This document shows, in pieces, positions 1-7,698 of a stretch of 25,722 nt of DNA. This DNA comes from a virus: IMG/VR virus record IMGVR_UViG_3300021964_000459, positions 1 through 25,722 of that record; one strand, 5' to 3'. Made by a program: the position numbers and the translations under genes. The notes beneath the pieces are model-generated. The model saw only the letters and a list, made by a program, of their open reading frames with translations. It was not told the DNA's origin and ran no database searches. Every line of letters starts with the position of its first letter. Positions within the stretch are counted from its first letter, which is position 1.

Positions 1-113
1 CAGAAGGTTCAAGTAATCAGTATTATGCTAATTCACTAGTAGACACTCACTTAGCAGACGCAACTTCATCTAAAACTTTGAACAATGTTCAAATAGACGG
101 AGGTAGCATCTAA
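1..113 (+). CDS. 3' end of a fibre-like structural protein (partial)
   Basis: The frame that ends at the TAA at 111-113 is open back to the window edge, reading from base 3. The visible 36 residues contain EGSSNQYYANSLVDTHLA. This closely parallels EGSTNQYFTDARV...VDTHI in the next gene, so the two proteins share a module found in phage fibre or surface structural proteins. Its stop overlaps the next start (TAATG), so the two are translationally coupled. The start lies outside the window and the exact function cannot be told from this tail. Confidence 0.65.
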   Translation, partial: EGSSNQYYANSLVDTHLADATSSKTLNNVQIDGGSI

Positions 114-1744
114 TGGCAGGTGAAAAGAATTTTAATATCAAAAACGGGTTATCCGTTGGTGGTGTAGAAGTAATCAACTCATCGGGTGACTTAGTTGCTG
201 GTGGTGTAGGAGCTGCAGTTCAAGAAGCAATCGCAGATAAAATCGGTGGAATAATTCAAGGGTCAGGTTCAACAACAGTCACATATGATGACGAAAATGA
301 TACGATTACAATCTCATCAACAGGAAAAACAGAAGAAGAAATACAAGATATCATTGGTGCCGCATTAGCAACTAATGGTTCACATACTGGTTTATCAGTA
401 GCATACGATGATGCTGGTGACGGTGCAATCGACATAACTGTAGATTACAGTGCAATTGCAGCTGACCTAATTCCTGATGGAAACGAAACAAGAGATTTAG
501 GTAGTTCAACAAACAGATGGAGAGATTTATATCTTTCAGGTTCAACTATTAACTTAGGTGGAACAGAACTATCAAAAGATACAGACGGAAACGTTGAAGT
601 TTCTTCAAGTGGAACATTAAAATCACTTAAAGTTGCAGAAATTGAAATTGGAACAGGTTCAGATGTTCTTGTTCTTAAAAGAGACTCTAATGGTAAACTT
701 CAATCAAGAAGTAAGAACACTTCAACAAAAGCTGAAACTGCTACAGATATAGATTTATCTAATAACGATACAGACGACCTTTCAGAAGGCTCAACAAATC
801 AATATTTTACAGATGCAAGGGTGATGACTTCACTTGCAACTGTAGATACACATATCGTTCCAACTGCTGATGTCACATACGACTTAGGTTCTTCTTCATT
901 ACAATGGAGAGATATCTATGTTGGGCCAGGTTCATTATATGTTAATGGACAACAAGTGGTTTCCGATAATTCAGGAACAATTACTGTTTCTGCAGACGAT
1001 GACCAAAATGTATCACTTCAAACAGGTGGTTCAGGTGATATCGAATTAGATGCAACTGGAACAGGTAATATACAAATTAAAGCACCGATGCAGATACAAG
1101 CATCAAATGCAATATCTTCATCAGATGGAAATGCAATTGAATTTTCAAACTCAATTGATGTAGATGCAATCGAGTCAAGAAGTGCAGACACTAACTTAGT
1201 GTTAACAGGTAATGGGACAGGTAATGTCACAGTTAATGACTCTTTATCAGTCACAGGTAATTTAACAGTTTCAGGAACTACAACAACTGTAAACTCAGAG
1301 ACTATTTCACTTGCAGATAACATTATTGCATTAAACAGTAATTTCACTTCAGGTTCACCAACAGAAGACACTGGTATCAGTGTGACTCGTGGTGGTTCTG
1401 CTTCTAAGACACTTCTTTGGGACGAAACAAATGACAAATGGTCAGTTGGTTCAGAAACTTTTGTTGCTGCAACATTCGAAGGAAACTTAACTGGTAATGT
1501 CACTGGTAATGTGTCAGGAAGTTCAGGTTCAACAACAGGTAATGCTGCTACAGCAACTCTTGCTACAAATGCTCAAGGATTGACTGGAACTCCAAATATT
1601 TCAGTTGGAACTATTGCTTCAGGTGCAATTACAATCACCAATGCAACGAATGCTGGTGGAACTGCAAGAAATATGTACCAATCAACATCAGCACCTTCAA
1701 GTGGTGATGGTGCAGTTGGTGATATGTGGATTCTTTACTCCTAA
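113..1744 (+). CDS. Tail-fibre-like virion structural protein
   Basis: A 543-residue protein rich in Ser, Thr, Gly, Asn and Asp and poor in Cys and Trp, as expected for an extended beta-structured fibre. Two copies of a DLGSS-x-RWRD(L/I)Y module start near residues 128 and 257, each followed by a G-rich N/G-x-Q/E-L/V segment. An EGSTNQYFTDARV motif lies near 225-237. The C-terminal third has GNVTGNVTGNVSG and TGTPNISVGTI runs, ending in a compact APSSGDGAVGDMWILYS tail. These modules are familiar from fibre or structural proteins of marine T4-like phages (family knowledge). Start chosen: ATG at 113 overlapping the upstream stop. It probably belongs to the distal tail or host-recognition apparatus; the exact fibre position is unknown. 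Confidence 0.7.
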   Translation: MAGEKNFNIKNGLSVGGVEVINSSGDLVAGGVGAAVQEAIADKIGGIIQGSGSTTVTYDDENDTITISSTGKTEEEIQDIIGAALATNGSHTGLSVAYDDAGDGAIDITVDYSAIAADLIPDGNETRDLGSSTNRWRDLYLSGSTINLGGTELSKDTDGNVEVSSSGTLKSLKVAEIEIGTGSDVLVLKRDSNGKLQSRSKNTSTKAETATDIDLSNNDTDDLSEGSTNQYFTDARVMTSLATVDTHIVPTADVTYDLGSSSLQWRDIYVGPGSLYVNGQQVVSDNSGTITVSADDDQNVSLQTGGSGDIELDATGTGNIQIKAPMQIQASNAISSSDGNAIEFSNSIDVDAIESRSADTNLVLTGNGTGNVTVNDSLSVTGNLTVSGTTTTVNSETISLADNIIALNSNFTSGSPTEDTGISVTRGGSASKTLLWDETNDKWSVGSETFVAATFEGNLTGNVTGNVSGSSGSTTGNAATATLATNAQGLTGTPNISVGTIASGAITITNATNAGGTARNMYQSTSAPSSGDGAVGDMWILYS

Positions 1745-1763
1745 CATAGGGGTTTAGAGTCTT

Positions 1764-1771
1764 TATAAATA
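1764..1771 (+). promoter_or_regulatory. T4-type late promoter (TATAAATA)
   Basis: An exact TATAAATA octamer lies in the gap after the fibre gene, 25 bases before the ATG at 1797. It matches the T4 late promoter -10-like element read by the gp55 sigma factor. It would drive the two repeat-protein genes. Confidence 0.7.
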
Positions 1772-1796
1772 CTAACAATAATTAATGGATAACTAA

Positions 1797-2552
1797 ATGG
1801 CAACAGGTTCACAGAAGGTCAAAACACCTACAGGTTGGAATGCAACCCAAGGTGCTTGGGTAAAAACTGGTAGTACTACTTGGAAAGCAGTAGACCAAAT
1901 ATATGTTAAAACACCTACAGGGTGGAATAATGCATCGGGCCAAACTAATGTACAACAACCTTATCCGTACATTGCAAATGCACAAAATCCTTATATTGCA
2001 AATGCTCAGCAACCGTACCCATATATTGCTAATAGTCAGACTCCATATATTGCAAATGCTCAGCAACCTTATCCATATATTGCTAATAGTCAGACTCCAT
2101 ACATTGCTAATGCACAACAACCGTATCCGTATATTGCAAACAGTCAGACTCCTTACATAGCAAACGCACAGCAACCGTATCCTTACATTGCTAATGCAAG
2201 ACAACCATATATTGCAAATGCTCAGAGTCCATATATTGCAAATGCTAGACAACCAAATAATGCAAGACAACCAAACAATGCAAGGGCACCTTATATTGCA
2301 AATGCAAGACAACCAAACAATGCAAGACAACCATTTACATTCAGAGCTCCATTTACGTATAATGCAAGGACACCGTTTACATATAATGCAAGAACACCGT
2401 TCACTTATAATGCAAGGACACCATTCACGTTCCAAGCACCATTTACGTTCCAAAACCCATCTATAGCTAGTGCTAGGCAACCTACACCGTATCCGTTTGG
2501 AGGATTCCTGAAGTTTAGTGGTTTCGGCCCATCATTTGGTGAGGAGGTATAA
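1797..2552 (+). CDS. Low-complexity repeat protein, first of a tandem pair (putative virion surface protein)
   Basis: A 251-residue protein of unknown function. Residues 1-50 form a small non-repetitive head with two VKTPTGWN copies flanking a WKAVDQIYV stretch, similar in style to short fibre-associated domains. The remainder is almost entirely repeats. Five 18-residue units of the type QQPYPYIAN(S/A)QTPYIANA come first, then 8-residue ARQPYIAN, 5-residue ARQPNN and 8-residue ARTPFTYN units. The tail FGGFLKFSGFGPSFGEEV is not repetitive. The repeats lack Cys, Met, Asp, Glu and Lys; Arg is their only charge. All repeat lengths are multiples of three bases, so frame is preserved. The late promoter just upstream and the fibre neighbours suggest a late virion or adsorption protein (inference). 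Confidence 0.6.
   Translation: MATGSQKVKTPTGWNATQGAWVKTGSTTWKAVDQIYVKTPTGWNNASGQTNVQQPYPYIANAQNPYIANAQQPYPYIANSQTPYIANAQQPYPYIANSQTPYIANAQQPYPYIANSQTPYIANAQQPYPYIANARQPYIANAQSPYIANARQPNNARQPNNARAPYIANARQPNNARQPFTFRAPFTYNARTPFTYNARTPFTYNARTPFTFQAPFTFQNPSIASARQPTPYPFGGFLKFSGFGPSFGEEV
1953..2222 (+). repeat. Five tandem 54-bp units
   Basis: Consecutive 54-base units begin at 1953, 2007, 2061, 2115 and 2169, each encoding QQPYPYIANxxxPYIANA. Copies differ mainly at third codon positions, so the amino-acid pattern is more conserved than the DNA. Shorter 24- and 15-base units follow to about 2440. Confidence 0.85.
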
Positions 2553-2553
2553 A

Positions 2554-3162
2554 ATGCCTATAGGGTTCTACCAATTACCATTCACTTTCCAATCAAGACA
2601 GCCGAATAATGCACGTCAACCAAACAATGCAAGGTCGCCTTACATTGCAAATGCAAGACAACCATATATTGCAAATGCAAGGCAACCATATATTGCAAAT
2701 GCAAGGCAACCGAATAATGCCCAAAACCCGTTTACGTTCAGAGCCCCATTTACATATAATGCAAGAACACCATTTACGTTCCAAGCACCATTTACATTCA
2801 GAGCTCCATTTACGTATAATGCAAGGTCTCCATTTACATATCAGGCAAGAACGCCTTTTACATATGCAAGACAAGGTAGAACACCATTTACATATCAAAA
2901 TAGACAGCCAGGCACATATGCAAGACAAGGTCAAACTCCTTTCACATATCAAAATAGACAGCCAGGCACATATGCAAGACAAGGTCAAACTCCTTTCACA
3001 TATCAGAACAGACAGCCAGGCACATATGCTAGACAAGGTCAAACTCCTTTCACATATCAGAACAGACAACCTACTACCTATGCAAGACAAGGTAGAACAC
3101 CTGTTATTAGATGGGATAATGATTTGAGTAATAACTGGCCAGCAACACCCGTTACCAGTTAA
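2554..3162 (+). CDS. Low-complexity repeat protein, second of the pair (paralogue)
   Basis: A 202-residue paralogue of the preceding gene. A GTG at 2518 would lengthen the frame, but the ATG at 2554 has a strong GAGGAGGT ribosome-binding site at 2541-2548 and follows the upstream stop by one base, so I chose it. After MPIGFYQLPFTFQS the protein runs through ARQPNN, ARQPYIAN and R(A/T)PFTYNA units. It then has four 18-residue units TYQNRQPGTYARQGQTPF, and ends in a short non-repetitive WDNDLSNNWPATPVTS. It is strongly basic through Arg. The two genes share blocks nearly identical at DNA level, suggesting duplication and continuing repeat turnover. Function unknown; probably a virion surface or fibre component. 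Confidence 0.6.
   Translation: MPIGFYQLPFTFQSRQPNNARQPNNARSPYIANARQPYIANARQPYIANARQPNNAQNPFTFRAPFTYNARTPFTFQAPFTFRAPFTYNARSPFTYQARTPFTYARQGRTPFTYQNRQPGTYARQGQTPFTYQNRQPGTYARQGQTPFTYQNRQPGTYARQGQTPFTYQNRQPTTYARQGRTPVIRWDNDLSNNWPATPVTS
2890..3105 (+). repeat. Four tandem 54-bp units
   Basis: Units begin at 2890, 2944, 2998 and 3052 and encode TYQNRQPGTYARQGQTPF. The last copy is degenerate. The unit length equals the 54-bp unit in the upstream paralogue although the encoded peptide differs. Confidence 0.85.
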
Positions 3163-3189
3163 ACACTAAATAAGTGTGTAAAACACTTA
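3163..3189 (+). promoter_or_regulatory. CTAAATA late-promoter-like motif embedded in alternative hairpins
   Basis: CTAAATA at 3166-3172 is the shorter late motif form reported for marine T4-like phages. It lies inside ACACT-AAATA-AGTGT (3163-3177). The right arm can instead pair with the next element as TAAGTGT-GTAAA-ACACTTA (3171-3189), so two hairpins are mutually exclusive. The next ATG is at 3205, with no clear ribosome-binding site. Confidence 0.45.
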
Positions 3190-3204
3190 ACAGTTAGATA
3201 TATT

Positions 3205-4788
3205 ATGTTAGAAACAATCACATCTTTTGATGAATTTGAATCCAAAGTACCCGATATTGATTGGGACGTAATAACCCATAAAGAATTAAACGAACTTCCA
3301 ACCCTTCAGTTGGGTAGAATTAGCAATGTTTTAGATATGACAGAAAAGGACAAGGAAATTCTTGTCCTTTGGAAAGAAGTATTCAAAAATAAACTCCCAC
3401 CATTAAAAAAGTTTGTATGGGGTGATATACTAGAAAAAAGACAAAACAAAGAGTTCACTGGTTTTAATGGATTGAATAGTGAGTCTCATGCTTATAATAA
3501 GTTTTTACCACATGGATTTACATGTGAAAACTTTGACCATGAAAGAATGCATAGTGGAATGGGTATAGAGACACTTAAAGATGGTAAAAATGTTGTTGAT
3601 ATAAGAGACTTAACTGAATTAACAGAGGAAGAAAAATTACTTGAAAATGGTCAAGAAGTTTTATCTTCAATGTACTATCATGCAAGTAAAGCACATTGGT
3701 TAATTCAAAGTATACAAGAAGAAGGATTGAGAGCACCCATTCAAGGGTTTACAGTCAAACATCCAAATAATCACTTTTCACTTCAGATACATCCAGGCTC
3801 AATTCGTTCAGGATGTTTTGAAGAGATGGAAGACCCGACCCATGAGCTTTTAATATTTGATACACAGAACGCTCTTCCACATATCGACTCAGTTTCTATA
3901 GAAGAAATATTAGAGTATTGGGGCAAAAAGATAGAATCAAAAGGAGAAAAACCTGAAGTTGGTTTATTATACACTAGAGGTATTGTGGAGTGGCAAGTGA
4001 CCTTTACGGGTATAGATTTCAGAGAAGAAGTATATGCCCATGCTAAAAAAGTTCACACACTTTCAAAGGGCAAACCATTAAACATTTATGTAGGATATGA
4101 TTCAACACACAATGGTTTAGAAAAGGTTTGTATAGAATCTATCTATGAAAGCATAGATAGTGGATTGGGTAGTGGTTATTTTGTGAACCCAACACGGTTT
4201 ACACCCGAAATCAAATTACTTGACATTTCTAAACTTCCCGACTATAATAGGGAGTATGCAAATCAGTCCACTGAATTTACTTACAGCAGATTTCTAATAC
4301 CACATTTAGAAAACTATGAAGGATTTAGTATCTTTGTAGATGATGATTTCATATTCAAAAAGAACTTATTACCCATGTTCTATTATCTAAATCCCGATGA
4401 TGCTGTTGCATGTATTCAATATCCACAATACAAACATGACAGTGTTAAGTTTGATGGAGAGGTTAATATAGACTATCCTAAAAAGTTGTGGTCTAGTATG
4501 ATGATATTCAATAATGGACATGAAGACTGTAAAAAGTTGACACCCGAAGTTGTTAACACTTGGACTGGTAAACAATTACACCAATTTGAGTGGACAGATA
4601 AAATAAGTAAGATACCCGAAAAGTATATCTTTGTTGAGGGATATGACAATCCTAAAGAGAAATGGAGATACAGTGGAGTACATTACACTAGAGGTGGGCC
4701 ATGGATAGATGGGATGAATACAGACAACATAAATAACTTAGAGGTATACGAGAAGTATAAAAACCTCTTGCAAAATAAAAAGATATAG
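3205..4788 (+). CDS. Glycosyltransferase (GT8-like) fused to a ParB/sulfiredoxin-like N-terminal region
   Basis: A 527-residue protein. The C-terminal half (about 290-505) reads as a nucleotide-sugar glycosyltransferase. LNIYVGYDS near 292-300 is the entry strand, TEFTYSRFLIPHL near 356-368 follows, then a DDD metal-binding triad at 379-381 in the context FSIFVDDDF, and a final HYTRGGPW near 493-500 where such enzymes carry a conserved His/Gly cluster. The middle region (about 155-205) has SIQEEGLRAPIQG followed by HPGSIRSGCFEEM, which recalls the ParB/sulfiredoxin-like fold (weak, by eye). Residues 1-150 are unrecognised. It may modify virion proteins, DNA bases or host surface sugars; the sequence does not say which. 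Glycosyltransferase half about 0.75 sure; N-terminal assignment about 0.35. Confidence 0.65.
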   Translation: MLETITSFDEFESKVPDIDWDVITHKELNELPTLQLGRISNVLDMTEKDKEILVLWKEVFKNKLPPLKKFVWGDILEKRQNKEFTGFNGLNSESHAYNKFLPHGFTCENFDHERMHSGMGIETLKDGKNVVDIRDLTELTEEEKLLENGQEVLSSMYYHASKAHWLIQSIQEEGLRAPIQGFTVKHPNNHFSLQIHPGSIRSGCFEEMEDPTHELLIFDTQNALPHIDSVSIEEILEYWGKKIESKGEKPEVGLLYTRGIVEWQVTFTGIDFREEVYAHAKKVHTLSKGKPLNIYVGYDSTHNGLEKVCIESIYESIDSGLGSGYFVNPTRFTPEIKLLDISKLPDYNREYANQSTEFTYSRFLIPHLENYEGFSIFVDDDFIFKKNLLPMFYYLNPDDAVACIQYPQYKHDSVKFDGEVNIDYPKKLWSSMMIFNNGHEDCKKLTPEVVNTWTGKQLHQFEWTDKISKIPEKYIFVEGYDNPKEKWRYSGVHYTRGGPWIDGMNTDNINNLEVYEKYKNLLQNKKI

Positions 4789-4799
4789 TATATACTATA
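4768..4799 (+). promoter_or_regulatory. Sigma-70-like promoter overlapping a perfect 16-bp palindrome
   Basis: TTGCAA (4768-4773), a 17-base spacer and TATACT (4791-4796) form a plausible host-type promoter before the gene at 4815. A perfect palindrome TATAGTATATACTATA (4784-4799) covers the -10 element and the stop codon of the upstream gene, and could be an operator. No late motif is visible here. Confidence 0.45.
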
Positions 4800-4814
4800 A
4801 GTGAGGACTAAAAA

Positions 4815-5381
4815 ATGAATAACAACTGTTTTATATATACAGAAGAAAGTAAACTAATAATTAGAAAACCTAATGGGTTGCAATATGAATTTGATAATGT
4901 TGATAAGCCAGAACTTGGTTTTGACTATGATGTTATTGTTTATGATGATATAGAAATGAAAGTAATTAAGTGGGACAATTCAAAATCTTCTTTTGATGAA
5001 CAAGACCGAACCCCTTTATCTCCATCTGATATGGATGCTATTGAAAATTATATAGAACATTCAGAACCACCTATCGGAATAACACTTTCAAATCAGTATT
5101 GTGAAGATATAACTAACTTCTGTAATCAACAAGTTGACATGTCTTGTGAATGGACTGGATTTGAATCATTAACAGAGTGCCTCATTGCAGGAAGAGAAGG
5201 GTCAAATCATCCACAAAGAAGTAATGCAAGAAGTGTATTAGAGTTTTGTGATGCAATAGCATCTGTATCAGAACAGATACAAATGGATATTCAATCTACA
5301 AGAGAAGACCATTTAAAACCTTTAGAAGAATATATGAGTTATATTCCTAGAGCTCAAACTCCAATTGATGCCCCTAGATAA
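4815..5381 (+). CDS. Hypothetical protein, 188 aa
   Basis: I do not recognise this protein. The N-terminal 60 residues look like a small beta domain (IIRKPNGLQYEFDN, YDVIVYDDIEMKVIKWD). The sequence PLSPSDMDAIENYIEHSEPPIG near 67-88 resembles short helices seen in small phage virion-associated proteins. The C-terminal half is helical and acidic with four Cys between about 97 and 128. There is no signal peptide or membrane segment. Its stop overlaps the next start (TAATG at 5379-5383), so it is coupled to the 2OG oxygenase downstream. Confidence 0.55.
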   Translation: MNNNCFIYTEESKLIIRKPNGLQYEFDNVDKPELGFDYDVIVYDDIEMKVIKWDNSKSSFDEQDRTPLSPSDMDAIENYIEHSEPPIGITLSNQYCEDITNFCNQQVDMSCEWTGFESLTECLIAGREGSNHPQRSNARSVLEFCDAIASVSEQIQMDIQSTREDHLKPLEEYMSYIPRAQTPIDAPR

Positions 5382-6106
5382 TGGACTCAACTCCCGAAGT
5401 TGTCTTTATAGATAAACCCTTTAGAGTTGAAACACTTCCTCTAAAAGATATCTATGTTTTAGATAATTGGTTGCCTTCTTCACTTCATTATTTTTATGAC
5501 ACACAAATATCAAGTGCAAATTTTTGGTCTAAAGGAAATGAAGTAAGAGGAGACAGTCCAACAGGATTACCTCATCATCAATTTTGGGGAGTGTCCATAC
5601 TTAGTGGTTATGATAAAAATAAAAGACCTATGTCTGTAGATGATATAGAAGATAAATACACTTACTTTCCTAGATACCTTAATAAAAAATTACAAACAGA
5701 ATTTGGATTTAAGTGGGAAAGATTTCAGTTCATGGGATTAAACTCACAGACACAAGGATTACATGGAACTTGCCATCAAGACTGTCCACCCGAAGATGAT
5801 TGGAATATATCATTCTTATACTACACAAATAAATTTTGGGAAGACTCTTGGGGTGGAGATTTGAGATTCTATTCAACAGCAGAACATGGAATACATGCAA
5901 GAGATAACAATAAAGAGGTTGCATCAGTTAAGTTTAAACCAAATAGATTAATTATGTTTGATGGTAGAATACCACATGGTGCAGATGCACCAACAACAAA
6001 GGCACGATATGTAGATAGAAAGTCTGTTGTTGTTCGTGGTGATGAAGTCAGACTTGTAGATAAGGAGGAGTTTTACGATGCCAACGATAGACTTTCACAC
6101 ATATAA
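5381..6106 (+). CDS. 2-oxoglutarate/Fe(II)-dependent oxygenase, prolyl-hydroxylase type
   Basis: A 241-residue enzyme with the double-stranded beta-helix signature of 2OG-Fe(II) oxygenases. The iron ligands are H132-x-D134 in GTCHQDCP and the distal H199 in RIPHGADAP, with a candidate 2-oxoglutarate-binding Arg at R213 (VDRKSVVVR). The segment FLYYTNKFW-x4-GGDLRFY is typical of the prolyl 4-hydroxylase branch. Such enzymes hydroxylate protein or small-molecule substrates; the substrate is not evident here. It overlaps the upstream stop by one base and the next gene by 29 bases, so it is part of a tightly coupled accessory operon. Confidence 0.8.
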   Translation: MDSTPEVVFIDKPFRVETLPLKDIYVLDNWLPSSLHYFYDTQISSANFWSKGNEVRGDSPTGLPHHQFWGVSILSGYDKNKRPMSVDDIEDKYTYFPRYLNKKLQTEFGFKWERFQFMGLNSQTQGLHGTCHQDCPPEDDWNISFLYYTNKFWEDSWGGDLRFYSTAEHGIHARDNNKEVASVKFKPNRLIMFDGRIPHGADAPTTKARYVDRKSVVVRGDEVRLVDKEEFYDANDRLSHI

Positions 6107-6992
6107 TCCTATAACAATAAAGGACTTTAAACCCATACTTGCAAAAGATTTAATTCCCGATTGGTGGAAACAATCAAAGGTAGGTGAGGCTGTAAATGGA
6201 GTTAAACAACAAACTATAAGAGCATGTCCTGCAATGGATGATTGGTTGAAGATGGGTTGGTACTTATGTGCAAATAGAGATATGGAAGTTGTACAAGGAG
6301 TTTCTCTTGAAGATGAGGAAGGTCTCAATTGGGCATCTGTTAGAGATTTAGATGCAAAAAAATGGTTAAAGGGGACAGCCTCTTCTTCTCATCCACACAC
6401 TCAACTTATGGATGGGTTTGCATATATGGACAAGTCAGAAAATCCTCCAGTTAAAGATGCATTTAAAATGAGAAACCCATGGTGCATCACAACACCCGAA
6501 GGATATTCTACATTTTACTTAGACCCATTTCTACATCAGAATAAATACTTTTCTACATGGCAAGGTATAATTGATACCGACAAATTTAACAATGGTATAG
6601 ATAATGCACAAATTATTTTTTATCCAAAAGTTGACCACAATTTCACTATTCTTAAAGGAACACCTCTTTGTCAGATTATTCCATTTAAAAGAGAAGAGTG
6701 GGTTGGAACATATGCACTTAAAACCCCAAAGTCTGAAATGTTAAGTTCATCTCGTCTAACAACAGAAAGGGAGACAATAGGAATGCCAGAAGCATTCAGA
6801 ATGTTGGGTGTTGAGGATGGTAGGGATGCTAAAACAAAAACTGTAGGGCCCTATAAGAAGATGAAATATTGGAATCCTAAACAAAAATACTTTAGTGAAG
6901 AGTCTCCACCACCCGAATGTCCATATCATGTAAGTGAAGACTCACCCGAAATACAGTTAGAATTACCAATAGGAGATAAAGATGGCAGTTAG
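6078..6992 (+). CDS. DUF6065-like conserved phage protein, 304 aa
   Basis: The start at 6078 is supported by AAGGAGGAG at 6062-6070, inside the end of the oxygenase gene. The protein contains IPDWWKQSK near 26-34 and IRACPAMDDWLKMGWYLCANRDMEV near 47-71. Later come GYSTFYLDP, a WQGIIDTDKFNNG segment and LKGTPLCQIIPFKREEW. The order (a CP-x-DW-x-GW motif, then a long beta region ending in G-x-PL-x-IIPF) resembles DUF6065-type proteins of phages and bacteria, recalled from memory only. No catalytic motif is obvious. Two flanking 2OG oxygenases overlapping it on both sides suggest a shared pathway (inference). Confidence 0.55.
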   Translation: MPTIDFHTYNPITIKDFKPILAKDLIPDWWKQSKVGEAVNGVKQQTIRACPAMDDWLKMGWYLCANRDMEVVQGVSLEDEEGLNWASVRDLDAKKWLKGTASSSHPHTQLMDGFAYMDKSENPPVKDAFKMRNPWCITTPEGYSTFYLDPFLHQNKYFSTWQGIIDTDKFNNGIDNAQIIFYPKVDHNFTILKGTPLCQIIPFKREEWVGTYALKTPKSEMLSSSRLTTERETIGMPEAFRMLGVEDGRDAKTKTVGPYKKMKYWNPKQKYFSEESPPPECPYHVSEDSPEIQLELPIGDKDGS

Positions 6993-7680
6993 ATTGATGT
7001 TTCCAACATTTATTTTTCATAGAAATATGTTAAATGCTGGTGAGAATAGAGGATTTGCAAAGGATTATTTGGTATTACTACAAACAGAAATCGATAGCAT
7101 GAGAAGAAACGACCCAAAAGGTAGGCAAATATCAAATCAATACACTGGATGGCAATCAAACGATGGTTGTGAAAGTTCTCCTATATTCCAAAAACTAATG
7201 AATGAAATTATTATTACATTTAATGATGAGGTTTTACCTTTCAATGGATTGAATCCACATACTGCTAAAGTGTCCATAGGAAACTCTTGGGCAAATATTA
7301 ATGACAAAGGTGCATGGAATATGCCACATAGTCATGCAGGTTGTTGGTATAGTGGTGTTTTTTATATAAAAGCAGATGGTGATGAAGGGGACTTAGTTAT
7401 GATTGATAATAGTGAAAAAGTTCTTTCAGAATTTCCTCCAAGTCAAAGAACTAATAATAACTGGAAGTTTACACCCACTAGTGGAGAACTTGTTCTATTT
7501 CCAAGTGGTGCAACACATATGGTTGAACCAAATCAAACCGATAAAGAAAGGTACTCAATATCATTTAACATAAACATGCATTACACTGAAAGCAATGCAA
7601 ACTATGGTGATATTGATAACTATAATCCAAACGAATTTGTCTTTGATTTAGACCAAAATGGAAACCCCATAATGAGTTAA
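6982..7680 (+). CDS. 2OG-Fe(II) oxygenase, TIGR02466/PF13759-like
   Basis: A 232-residue protein that opens with LMFPTFIFHRN, the usual start of this family (LFPTPIW-like). The core MPHSHAGCWYSGVFYI gives H116 and H118, followed by GELVLFPSGATHMVEP with the distal H179 and ERYSISFNINM with a candidate 2OG-binding R190. This order matches the putative 2OG-Fe(II) oxygenase family PF13759 common in marine phages. The start at 6982 has AGGAG at 6971-6975 and overlaps the preceding stop by 11 bases. It closes the accessory operon. Substrate unknown. Confidence 0.8.
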   Translation: MAVRLMFPTFIFHRNMLNAGENRGFAKDYLVLLQTEIDSMRRNDPKGRQISNQYTGWQSNDGCESSPIFQKLMNEIIITFNDEVLPFNGLNPHTAKVSIGNSWANINDKGAWNMPHSHAGCWYSGVFYIKADGDEGDLVMIDNSEKVLSEFPPSQRTNNNWKFTPTSGELVLFPSGATHMVEPNQTDKERYSISFNINMHYTESNANYGDIDNYNPNEFVFDLDQNGNPIMS

Positions 7681-7681
7681 T

Positions 7682-7698
7682 TATCCTAAATAAGGATA
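7682..7698 (+). promoter_or_regulatory. CTAAATA motif in the loop of a 6-bp inverted repeat
   Basis: TATCCT-AAATA-AGGATA occupies 7682-7698, with CTAAATA at 7686-7692. The right arm touches the ATG at 7698. A late transcript starting a few bases downstream would begin at or inside that gene. The element may therefore serve downstream genes, or be an RNA hairpin rather than a promoter. Confidence 0.4.

Noticed and set aside
1018-1503. A 161-codon - strand frame inside the fibre gene
   Set aside because: It is the mirror of a Ser/Thr/Gly/Asn-rich coding region, has no ribosome-binding site and no recognisable domain.
2518-2553. GTG start at 2518 for the second repeat protein
   Set aside because: It lies inside the upstream gene without a ribosome-binding site, whereas the ATG at 2554 has GAGGAGGT directly before it.
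1809-3127. Long open frames on the - strand and in the other + frames across the repeat genes
   Set aside because: The repeat DNA lacks stops in several frames, so shadow frames arise automatically. Only the frames with ribosome-binding sites and non-repetitive ends are kept.
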